Source of the DNA: Incurvaria masculella
Lineage: Eukaryota > Arthropoda > Insecta > Lepidoptera > Incurvariidae
DNA length: 64,000 nt
NCBI GenBank assembly: GCA_946894095.1
Contig: OX335646.2
Span: 13,696,077 to 13,760,076, forward strand
Reading direction: 5' to 3'
Part shown: positions 11,240 through 23,600 of the stretch, piece after piece
Numbering within the stretch: position 1 is the stretch's first letter
Layout of the letters: each line of letters starts with the position of its first letter
Program-made: the position numbers and the translations under genes
The notes under the pieces: generated by a model
Seen by the model: the letters and a program-made list of their open reading frames with translations, nothing else
Databases searched by the model: none
Told to the model about the DNA's origin: nothing

Positions 11240-13471
11240 ATGAATATCTTAATTATTATAGCCGTCGTGTGCGGCGTTGGATATGCCTACCCAAATAAAG
11301 TTAGTAGAATTTTGTCAAAATATTCCTTATACTCGTATCAAATATCGTAGACATTTTGTGTCCTATTCTTGAAAACTCGTTTAAATTCTAAATGGAATCG
11401 AATTGACTTTGTGTTCTAAGAAAACGAGTGAGTGTGTGTACAATTATTAAACGAATAAGGTAGGTGAGGTGATAACCAAATTTTGGACCCATGGGACAGC
11501 TTATAGGATAGTGGCTTATTCATTAAAATATTACATTAAATTGAGCTACAAGTTGATTTTTATCTAAGAGGGCGTATCTTGTTTGAATTTGAAAAATATA
11601 TACGTATTCGTGATTAATTTTGGATGTTAATTATTATGTCTGCCAACAGAATTAATATGATAAATAAATAAGGGAAACAGCTAATCTAATTCGGTAGGCA
11701 GACATAATATTTATAACAGCGATTGTTGTTTTTGTGTTTGTTGTAGAGACAGCACCATAACCGGATGTTAAATATCAAAGGAAATGGTTTTTAATTAACT
11801 ACACATAATTTTGACTTCCGATCGTGTCAAGCGTATTACGCGTATTTGCGACTAAAACGAAAGACGGAATACTCCTCTTTCGCTCAATCTCTTTCGCTTT
11901 TCCGCGTCTTTCGCACAGCATTTTGATTAAAGGGATAGAGACAAATGATTCGGTCAATCTGCGCTACTTCTGCTATCTATTTTAGTTCACGACAAACATT
12001 GTAATTTTTAAACATTGCCTGTACCCATTTTGGACCATTTGACAATCTCATGTATCGAAGCAAATTCTTAATGTAAATGGATAAATCTATTGCAATAAAT
12101 GTAAATGAAACCAAAGCGCGTTTTTTTATTTTAAAAACATTCATCTTCTTGCTCCAACAAGAATGGCCATTGTCCTTTGAATAGATAATCGCTTCTTTGG
12201 CGATAACAAAACACAAATTACGAAGGATATAGTCAGCCATTAATATCTGTTTTCTAAACTAGGTTCAACATGTTACGTTCTTTTAAAATTTTACCATAAA
12301 TTTTGTATCAAAATTTTAAAACCTTCCGTATTTATTTTCCGTTTATATTTTATCAGAATATAAAATAAAGTTCTATTTTCTATGAACTACAATTTTACCA
12401 TTATAAATAAATGTAATAGTGTAAAGTTGAAACAGTTCAGCCATTCGTAGCCATAGAGATTCAATTTAGTTGTTTTAACAGCCAACCCTTGGTAAACACA
12501 AGAGTCATTCGGTTTCTTGCCAGATTAAGCAAGGTAATAAAAACAACCTATACATATCTCTCTCTGATTCCATACGCAAATGGTTTTAAACATAGTAACA
12601 ATTTTAAACAATATTTTTTTTGTCTCTTCTTCATACATCTCTTTTTTAACGAATCATATGTTGATTACGGGCGGACAGTAATTAGATATGGAGTACTTTA
12701 ACTTATTCTGTGGTTATGTATGGATCATAGAGGTGATAAAGTTGGTAAACGAACTCTCCACCAACAGTTTTCTGAAACGCAGCCTTGCACTATACTATAA
12801 AATGTTATTCCATTTCACAACTTACACTAACCATTATTTTATCTATGCTTTCACTCATTTGATATATTTTTAGTCTCGGTCGATTCTAAAAACATATTAT
12901 ATTCCTCCACAATATTGATATCTAAATGTCTCTTTTTCCGAGAAAGAAAGAGGCACTCTCTTGAATACAATTGCAAACGTGAGCGTAATTAGTGAATTAA
13001 AAAAATGTCATCTGCTTGGGATTACGTAATCGAATCGTAAACTAGGAAATATTGTATTTTTTTATTATTAGGTAAGGGATGGTACTTAAAGCTCAATATA
13101 ATGTATCGTTTCAGAAAGCTCAGCTCACACCGGAACAGAGCGCCAAATTATTGCAGAACTCCATGCAATGCATAATGGATACCGGGGTTAGTGCCGATGC
13201 CATCGTCAAAGTGAAAAGTGGACAAATTGGCGACGATCCAGCCTTCAAAAAGTTCCTCTTTTGCGTTTTCCGAAAGTCTGGAATCGCCAAAGCCGACGGC
13301 CACCTTAAAGTAGACGCCACACTAGCCAAGTACCCCAAGGATGTCGACAAGGAAGCTATCAAGAAAGTTCTCGAAGAATGCGACAAGCAGTCCGGAAAGG
13401 ATGCCGCCGATCGGGCATTTAACATTTTCAAGTGTTTCCATGCGAAAACACCAGTTCATCTAGGATTTTAA
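11240..13471 (+). CDS. minus-C odorant-binding protein (gene 2)
   Basis: Two exons: 11240-11299 and 13115-13471, phase 0, with a 1,815-nt GT-AG intron; 138 residues. Exon 1 gives MNILIIIAVVCGVGYAYPNK, a signal peptide. Exon 2 starts KAQLTPEQSAK, parallel to KAHLTKEQSAK of gene 1, and has exactly the same length (357 nt). The four cysteines (39, 70, 109, 127) sit at the same positions as in gene 1, again with the usual second and fifth cysteine missing. The C-terminal motif is DAADRAFNIFKC. The exon 2 frame stays open a little upstream of the acceptor, but an internal ATG there would give no secretion signal. This is clearly a tandem duplicate of gene 1 that has since diverged. Confidence 0.93.
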
Positions 13472-13493
13472 GAAAACGACACTAATAATATTG

Positions 13494-13499
13494 AATAAA
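13494..13499 (+). terminator. polyadenylation signal AATAAA, gene 2
   Basis: AATAAA 23 bases after the stop codon. Confidence 0.6.
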
Positions 13500-14626
13500 T
13501 TATTTATTTGATTCTTATTATTCATTTATTATGAGGTTAAACCGACCCATTAAACAGATTTAATCATATGATGCCGCATAGACTTGATAGTCCGCCAGGC
13601 TGAGTTAAATAGTGGTAAACTAAGACTAACCAAAAGTAATACTAACCAGTGTCAAAAGTGATATTTTATTCATACAAAATGTGTCGGAATATATAAAAGT
13701 ACTACTATGGCTTAATTTTAGTTTCAGTTACGACTATTTATATCAGTCTTAAACTACGTGGTGAATTACCGAGAGTGATGCAATCACATAAAAGGAGAAT
13801 AATTTGTAATGGGTCCACTGTATTTGCAACTCGTCATTCAATAACAGCTGTTATTATTAAAATCACAATCAATGTGTGTCTGTAACAAGTGAAAATAATC
13901 TGTTGTTTGACAGAACTTAAGTAGATATATTTATTGCGTCAGAAAGATGAAACAATTGAGCGATCGCTTATATGGGAGAACAGATCTAAATTATTCATGC
14001 GTTAATATCTTCGGGAATACGTACGTGTGGAGCCAGCGTCGACTGCTATGGTCATCACGGTGTGGCATGAGAACGAAATTGTAGGTCATGTACCTCACCA
14101 TAATGCCATCAAAACATAATTATAATGCCTCCGCAACGTTTTGTAACCGAAAAAATTCCAATCTGTATTACACCTTTAAAAAAAAGGGTGATGCTTTTGG
14201 GTAACTATTGGTGCTTGGTCATCTGATGCTTTACACATTGTAGTTTCACTTGCTTAACTTAAGATTTTCTTAGCTTACCTTTTAAAATGTAACATTAGGC
14301 AATTCACGCCGATTAAAAATGTTTCTCCATCCTAGATGAATGAGCTTTCAGAATTTATTTATCAAATTTTTAACTCTGGAGACAAGCATTAAAAACATCC
14401 TACTTCCTACGGTACTTACTATCTACTAACGGTATCAATTCTTAAATTACGTGTGAATGATTACAAACCTATTTTATATTAGGGTGCGTATTTACTAAAG
14501 GAGAGCAATGGGCAGGTAGATAGTAAATATTATTACTAGAATTATCTCATATGTTGAAAATAGGCAGTAATAAATAGGTTACCATTCATGAGTTATGACT
14601 GTTAAATATGAAACGCTACGTCAAAT
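13500..14626. other. convergent intergenic region
   Basis: Lies between the 3' ends of odorant-binding protein gene 2 and the cyclase. A minus-strand AATAAA at 14354-14359 (268 nt after the cyclase stop) may end the cyclase transcript. Otherwise nothing is recognised. Confidence 0.5.
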
Positions 14627-17600
14627 TTAACACGCTGTCTCTAATATTTCTTGTGCACTAATAGAACTATCGCTGTCACTTTCTGCACTGTTAGTCCGTC
14701 CATTTGGCATACGAATCTGAAACGATTCCTCGTTTGGTTTCGGCTCTATGGTTACTTTCTTGTCTTCACTCGTCTCACTAGAAATGCCACTTTCTCTTCC
14801 TAGCACCAGAGACCTTATATTATACTCTACAGTATCCAAGTCGTTTTCAAAGTAGTCTCCGCTGTCGACTTTTTTGATGGTGTTGAAGTCTCTATCCAAC
14901 GGCACAAAGTAAGACCTTACGTTACCAGCTCCCTTTACCAAGGTCTTACCACGATACTTCGTGAGTATGCCACAGTCATCCAAGACGATGGCTGTATTTT
15001 CAGTTACCTGAAATTTTAATTGAATTAATAATTTATTAGTTAATACATTACACTATTGTACACATTTTATATACTTATCCATTAATTCTTATGTGTATCT
15101 TTCTAACATTCAAAAGCATAATTACATGAATTCTTCCAGCCTCTCCTGTAGAATCCATCCTCGACGCCATATTAACTGCATGTCCCCAAATGTCGTACAG
15201 TGGTTTCAGAGATCCGACAACACCAGCCGCTACTTCTCCGTTACTTATTCCTGAAGATAACAATTTTGCAAATTGTCAACAAGCATTTTAACGGCAGTGA
15301 ACACTTTTACTAACTGTTTTATGTTTATGTACAAGTAATCTTACCAACTCGCAGGTTAAGCCCTTCGAAGCTTTGAAACGACCCTCGGTTAAATGTTCTC
15401 AGTTGGAGCATCATTGCAGCAGCAAATTGCACCATGGTCATGACTATATTTCTGTCGTACTGTGTGTTTGTTTTTTTGTCTAAAACAGAGTCGTTGGCAT
15501 CAGTACCGTAAGAGTCTCTCCTGCTTGGATCTAGACCACAAGCAGCCATGTAGGTCCAGCCCGCCATTTTTATCTTTTCAACTTTGTAAATAGATGATCC
15601 ACCAGTTATCAGCAACTGCAGTAGAAAACATAAAAACATAAATTATTAGTTTCACTTAGACCTAATAGCAGAACAAAACAAAAAATATTGACATTTGCTA
15701 TATGATTGTTTGAATGAATATGATAGAGACTCAAGAGACTCATGTTGGTCTCCTTTGTTTGTAAATTAATTACATATATGTCTGATTAATAAATACGTAG
15801 ATTGCATATTGTTCAATCTAGGTATGCTTTATATAAAGTGCCATAGTACCTAATTCCTATGTGGTGTGTCGGAGTAAATAAAATCATCACAATAATTGTG
15901 ATATTTTCTATCCAAGTTCACCATAAAGAAAACAAAGGACAAATTTTCATTGCCGCCTCTTGTCATCCAATGCAATGGTACAAACCCGTGTCGAAATAAC
16001 CTGGTTAAGGGGAGCTAAAGTTTTCAATAAAGTTAACACGAGATGCACGCAACCAACTCAGAAAGAGAAAAAAATGTTGCATAAACGGGTCGCGGATTTA
16101 AACCTAGACCTCTGGGATGAAAGGCTCCGAGCCACGAGCCGCTCATAGACAAAACGTGTCGATTCTTGTAGCCTACCCGATCGAAATCCGAAATGACTTG
16201 ATCCAAGATACCCAGCACCATCCTCTCACTCATGTCGGGGTCGTCCTCCACTCCGAGCTTGTAGTCGGTGAGGGATGCGAACATCACGGCCACGTTGTCG
16301 TACTTCTCGTAGTAAAGCTCGTCTGTTGGTCGGTTCACGTCCAAGTACAGGTGCGCTGGAATGGGATTATTGTTTCGGTCTGTTATTTTATCAAAGAAAG
16401 CATGACAAATATCGCCGTCAGTGACTAGGACAGATATCAATAAACATTCCGAAAATGATGAGGTTTGGACCAAATGCATTGCCGCAGTAAAGGAAAACTT
16501 TTTATGTCCTCGATTTCTGTAAATATCAGAACATTTGGAGGCATTCTAGGTGTTTGTTACCAAATCGTTAATTCTTCCACGGATGTTATCTTATACCCCT
16601 TAAGGTGGCCCAACCCTGAGGGACTAACTCATTCGCGGACACGGTACAAAACAGTGTTATTGCTCTCAGGAACCTTCTCTGTGTCAAAAAAAAAGACTGG
16701 CTCCGTGATGAGTAGGATGCAACATGTCCACAAAGCAGACAATACGCATAGTGTTTGATTTGTTAAGATTTATGAAAAAAGTGATTTCAAAAAGACTTAT
16801 AGCTAAAATTAAATGACGACCGCTGTAGTCAAAAATCAAACAAAAACCAAATTGATTATGATAAAACAAGCTATGTCTGATGATTATTTTTTTTAAGATG
16901 TTTTTATTTTATCGTTGTGTAATCCACCTCCAAAGTTATTGTATAAAACGCGCGAAAAAATCGATCTTTCGAACCTTATAACTTAGAAACCAAACACTGT
17001 TTGACAATGCCAATTGTCATCAGACATCTAGTTCGATCAAATAAAGCTGGTTTTAGTATACTTTCGTATCTTGAGCAGGGAGCTGTCAGCCTCGGTGGCC
17101 CAGTGGCGCGACACTTCGGCGATCGCTCTCCGAAGTTAAGCAACGCTGGGTCCGGTCTGGTCTTGGATGGGTGACCATTCGACCGTTAAGAGAGGCTGGC
17201 CGTGGTTCGGATTCCACGTTAAGCTGTAGGTCCCCTTCCTTACTTACTAGGTGGTAGGGTTCATCCCGCCCGGGTTGGTACCATCGCATTGGATGAACGA
17301 TGGTCGAAGCGGCAATGAAAATTGTCCGTGTTTTCCATCCAGTTCAATGTAGCCGTGCAATATAAGGAAGGTCCTGGCATGGCACCTAGTTCCCATGTGG
17401 TGTGTTGGGCTAATACCATGACAGAGCTTGTGGTATTAGCCATCCATGTCCAGTCACATAAAAAAAAAAAAGGGAGGCCCACCGCAAGCGTATCCCATTC
17501 GCTGATTCATTCGATTTTTATACTAGATTAATTGTATTCTTCTCAACGGATTAATTCACTATTTTAATTTAATATCCGAGTTGTTTTCTGATTAAAAATG

Positions 17601-20600
17601 TTCTTTAACTTGTTTAGCTGCGAATTATAAAAGTTTTTTTTTCTAATTTAAAAATACCTCCCAAAACACCACAGACTTGCCCTGCTTGCCACCGCTAGCT
17701 CTCCTCGCTCCATACCTGTAGCGACTCCTTTTTATTTTCAATTGTTTAGGATTCTAACGACATTACCGTGTACTGGGAGTTCGCTAAATGCAACATTGCC
17801 ACGACAAAAAGAGCTGTAAAGAGATGTAAAGACTTATTGACAATCATACAAAAAACATTAAAGCCAATTGTAATTTAGCAAAATGTTGTCGAACTTTTAA
17901 AATTCTAGGTTATAAAAATCCCCAGAATCACCTTATGAATTTAATGTAATAGATGCAAGCACATTGTTAATCATCTAACCTATATCAGGAAGGGAAACAA
18001 GAAATTTGCATATATTTTGATGTGTTACTCTGCAACCATTAGCAAAGTTCCCTTGTACCCTACTAATAGCCACTCCATTACGCTAATCTGTTATCTACAT
18101 CCACATATATAATATTTACCTACCTACATTTGTTTATACGATCACACATTTGCATCAAGTGCAGCTCTATGGACATGATAATTGCTTTACTTAGTGCAGG
18201 CATTAGCTTTCCACATTATTTATTAAAATGAAATCCTGAGGTAATTTCTGAATATTCGCCCAAAGAAGATGGAATGCTGATTTGGATAATTTCATTTATT
18301 GTGACAATGACCGGATTTGTACAAATCTTAGAAGAGTAATTTGATGTATACATATGTTTATAATATGCCTTAAAACAAGGACACATTAATTAAAGAATTA
18401 GCCCTGTAAAAATAACTACTTTAAGAATATATTGCAACGCTTGACTTTGGGTAAAAAACCATATGTACCATTCGCGGGTAATGCGTCTTCCAATTTCCCC
18501 ACCTGCTGTATACCCATCATTTGTAATTCTCCTGCAGTATATTAAAACAGTTTCACTCTTTTCTGAATATCTTACGTTATATTTTATTTTCGATTCACTC
18601 ATATTTATTTACTGTAAATTCCTGTTGAACTATTCCACAAATAAATTGCCTACCCCTTTTTAATAATTACTAATGAAATCATTTGTTGTCATTACCTCTC
18701 ACTATCTCTATATTATCAGTCATATTATCGAATAGTACAGACCCACGTGCACAGGCAAGATGTTCTGTAGCAGCATTGTGTTAACTTTCAGCATAGTGGA
18801 TGCCTCCTCTTCTTTTTCAGTGAGTTGAATCTGCCACATGTGATCCAGCCTGTTCCTGTATTCCGTCGTTCTGTCCACCCAATACAGGGTTATGGTGATA
18901 AAGACGACCGACAAGGTGTGAGAGACCCTAGGGTCGAGTCCAACGTTCCAAGTGGAGTCTTGCGCGAACAGAGCACTTTTTCGTTCCCACACCACCCACA
19001 AGTAGAAAACGGTCATAAAAAGAGCCATGATCCATTTGAAGATGAAGAGAACGCGGCTAAAGAGGAAGTTAAGAAGCAAAGCCAAGGCCCATGTTTGAGT
19101 CACATGCTGAAATTAAAACAATAATAATTAATATTGCATAAAAACGTTTGAAACTAGCCTATTTAAAAATAAATTCTCATTAAGTGAATAAGAAGTTCCA
19201 GAACATCCATCCTGTACGAATTTGCTTGAATTCAGAAGGAAATATTTAACCTGTTTTAGAGGGTTTTTTACAATTGTTATTAGTAACATTCGTCTTAAGC
19301 TTTAAGGACGAAAAACTTACCCAAGGAGACATGCAATTGGATAGCACAGTATCAACAACTCCTTCCACCGCAACCTCCTTACAGTCGATCACGCTTATCA
19401 TAGTACCCGCTGACAAGCCAAAACTGATGAGGATGTAGAGGAACGTTCTAATTTTAGCCGATCTCACTATGGTAGCAGAACTATCATATAGAAATCGTAA
19501 GATGTAATGTCTCGGCTCCGAGATTCCTTTATATTTCGTCCAAAGAAACTGGAACCATGTCATTGGTTGAAGGACGATCAACAACGTCAGTATCATTCCG
19601 TATAGAAGCCACGCGTACCATCTAAAGTCGTTATACCTGCCGAATAGATGCAATTATAGTCGATAATGTCATAATAAGGTATTGTCAATGTTATTGAATT
19701 ATAATTAACTCACCAGTCCGTTGTTAATCCGTTAATGAAGAAAATAAGAATCACGATAGCGAGACAAGTGAGAATATAATACTTGAATAGAGGGTCTGGT
19801 TGGGCAAGGTACGTTTTTTCAGTCTTCAGGTCGGAATTGAATAAGCCCATGGTTAGGATCCACTTATTAAAGGGAGTTTCTTTGAAGATTGTTTCTCTGA
19901 AATGCCACAAAATTTTAATTATCAAATAATTTCACGAACAAAACAAAATTCTAAAATAAAAAATATTTGCATACCGCCCTGTTGACATCTCATCGATCTC
20001 TTTCTCCATCTGTGCATCCGCCGCCTTCAACATCTGCTGGTAAGCCACCAAGTTGTTGTCCATGAATGCTGTGCTGCCTCTGCGGGCCAGGGAGTTCCTA
20101 GAATCCGATCGCTACTGAAAATATAAACATAGAGCAACGCACTATTTTAATACATTTTTGTGAACGGACTATTAAATTCATTTAATTTTGGCACATACGC
20201 ATACAAAAACTTACTCTTGGGTTGATACTTTTTTTGACCATTTTGTTCAAACCAACAGAAGCTCGTCGGTAGGATTTATACTCGATGGGAATCTGAAAAT
20301 AAAATAGAAATTATGCTGAATTATAAAAAATATAAAATAGCTGCGTAGCCATGGCTCTCAATAACTCTGGCCCACCTTTTGCGCACGCAGTGAAATTACT
20401 TTTATATGAATTGTAGACTTACTCTATATGGTCTCGATAGAAGATAGGTCTCCAGATTATGTTTCCTAAGAAATGGGTCATTCTGAGCTTGCAAATTCGG
20501 TTCGATGATATATTCCCTGGCAGCCTCTTTCAGAGCCTCTAATGTCTGCTTGGTTACGTGTACTTTTCTGAAAACAATATTATTTTAATATAGGTCGATA

Positions 20601-23600
20601 CACAATTTTAAGCTGATAGTAAGCTCTTTCAACATTGGGAAAATCTGAATTTATTTAAAAGTGGCCAGCTGTCAACGTAGCAGGAATACAAGCAGGAGGA
20701 CAGGTTAAAAAAGCATTAAAAATAATCATGTTTACCTACTTATTTATTACTTGGAAATCAAAAATGACCTTACCCCGGTCGACCAGTAGATTCCATTTTA
20801 TTGGCGATTGTCACATCTTTTGACCAGATGTCATATTGCCATTTTCGAATTCCTATTAAACCACTCAGTATCTTTCCTGAATGAACTCCGATTCGCATGT
20901 CAATATTAAGCGATCTCTTCTCCCTTTAAAGAAATATTAAAATGTGTTATGAAAAAGCTGGAATTTAAGTCTGTGCATCCCCATTCTACTAAATTTCTAG
21001 GACCACATTTATCTAAATAAATCTTTAACGTTGGAATTGATATTTAAATGACCTTAAACCAAATGAAGTCTTTGGTCCAATATTAAGTAAGTTCCATAAG
21101 TTAACTTAGATATTAGATATTCTACTTAGATATTTTAGGAATATCTTAGGAACTTAGATATTCTTGGACTCTCAGAAAAATTTTTGGAGAGATGGATTGA
21201 GGACAAAAATTAATATATTTAGTGCGTACCTGACATCTTTGATGATGGATATCATATCAAGGCCAACATCAATACAGCTTTTAGCATGCTGAGGGTTAGG
21301 ATCTGGTATACCGGAAACACAATAATAACAGTCTCCCAGAAACTTTATCCTCAGTACTGCGTGATCCTAGAAATGACAATTTAAAAGCAATAGTGATACA
21401 TGTTTTTACGATTGATAAGATAATGTTAAATGAGGAAGCGTGAAGGTAACAAATATTTTTTTAGCAAAAACAGGTAAATATTTGTGGTTTTAATAATTTT
21501 AGTGAATAATTCCTTTACATTCCATGCTGAAATTTTGGGTTTATTTTATTTAATTTAAATATAAATAATCAATTTAAAAAAAAAAACATAATTGAGTTAT
21601 TGACAATGCTGATTATGGCTGAGTGTGTACTAGGTTACATCGATATTATACTTGATATTACCTCTGAAGCTTCATCGAACCTGCCAAAGAGTTCGTTCAG
21701 CAGCTCGACCATCCTCAACGGGGACAGGGTGGTTGATATCTGGGTATAGTTAACCACATCTGCGTATAAAATGCTGACGTTATCATGTTCTTCGATGTAG
21801 AGTTGGCTGAAAATTTGTGATTCCGTCATATGAGACACCATGTGTGGGTTTTTCCAACCGAAATCGTAATCACAGGCGACAATTGATATTTTCATATGAC
21901 ATAGGTTCTAGCTGAGTCGGCGATAAGATAGGTAAGAAACGAGTTTTTAATTATGCTTCAATGGTAGCTAATAATCTTATTCTTTGTATTTATTTTAAGT
22001 TAATGAAAATAAATGTTGAAATATGAATAAAAAAATATCACGAAGAAAGTTTGCTTACTTGAGAGTCTTCTTGTTGTAGCTCAGGGAATGCGACTGAATG
22101 CCTAAGAAAGTTGTTCTGATGTCTTGGCGTACTCTTGACGCAATGTGCTCCGGAAGAATGCTTAACATAAGTCGTTCCTGCAATATGAAATGCATTTTTG
22201 GTATCAAACATAATGCCAGTAGCAAGCATAAACCCTGGCTTATCAATATTCAAAATAAGAACGATATTAGTATGCTTATATCCCAAATGTACAGTCGAGG
22301 CTAACCTAGATATAGATACAAAAAACATATTCGAAATATTTATCTGGATTCTCTAATTTCAGAAATAATATGCATGATCTTTAAATCGTTACATAATATG
22401 CAGAATTCACATAATTTAAAATGAAGAACATCATCATCAATCAACACAACTTATATTCAGTTTTAAGTGGCTAGATCCAAGAGCTTAATCATAAGTAGGT
22501 AACTAACTTCTTGGTTCTTCTCAAAGTTCAGCTTCAAAGTGCTCTCCACGCAAGCTCTTCTGTCCAGGAATGATCTTCTTGATACTATTTCATTCATCAG
22601 CCGGAAGTAAAGACCCAAAATGTTTACTCCTAATAAATAAATAATATCCGAAGCGACCTGAAATCACAAAATAACTAAATTATTAACCTAAATTCTATAA
22701 GATCCACTGGAAAGACTAGGTTCTTGTGACCCGAAAGCAGACTCCATGACGATGTTTAGATTTATTTTATTTATTTTATCAGTATCCGTTTAATCTTTCA
22801 ATATTCCAGATTATTTATTTATTTCGAACTTTCTTTGAAAAATTATTTTAAATGTTTTGGTGCACGTTTAACTCCTAAGGTAAAACCTTCCGTAACACCT
22901 AGTTAATATCTCTACATGTATTGTATTGGTATTTTATACTTATGGGTTGCCATAATTGATATCGTCAGTAATGCTGATGCCGGTGTCGAGGAAGATGGAT
23001 GGTTGAAGATGTGACAAGAAAGTAGGAATGTAGAAATTTAGATTGCACACAGGCAAACATCTTTAATGTTGCCGTAATGAATAACCTTCTACAACCACAT
23101 CTAGAAAGCATCACGTGTATGCAGTGAATAGAAAGTGATGGTTTTGCTCACAATGTGATAGGAGTATGGGTAGTTGTCATAAGAGGCAACGGCGGTGACG
23201 GCGACGTAGACGACGCTGACACTAGCGCCGAGTAAGATGGCTAGGTAATTGTTTCGCATAGGCAGGAAGATATAGCAGGAGAGCAAGACGGTGGAACCGT
23301 AGGCCGGCCGCAGGCGAACCCCTTCCATGCTGCTGTACAAGGCAACTGTTACATCTGGAACAATGAATGGATTCCCGTTCATAGGTACATTTAATTTTAT
23401 TCTATAGCAAATGAAAGGTTCATGTATCCAACAATAAATAAAGTTATTGAGTTTTCAAAAATAAAATATGGTTTCTATTTAGTCTGCCGCGCATAATTTT
23501 AAAATAATTATTTTTAAAACATCCAAAAGTCATAAGGTAAAGGTAAACATCTTGGGCAAACCTATCATTTTGGTCGTGTAAGGATTAGTTACATAACAGA

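Noticed and set aside
13120..13431. 103-codon minus-strand frame over odorant-binding protein gene 2
   Set aside because: Antisense shadow of a real exon with no features of its own.
17129..17180. A 5S rRNA gene
   Set aside because: Only the promoter-containing central part matches and it continues directly into a SINE body with a poly-A tail.
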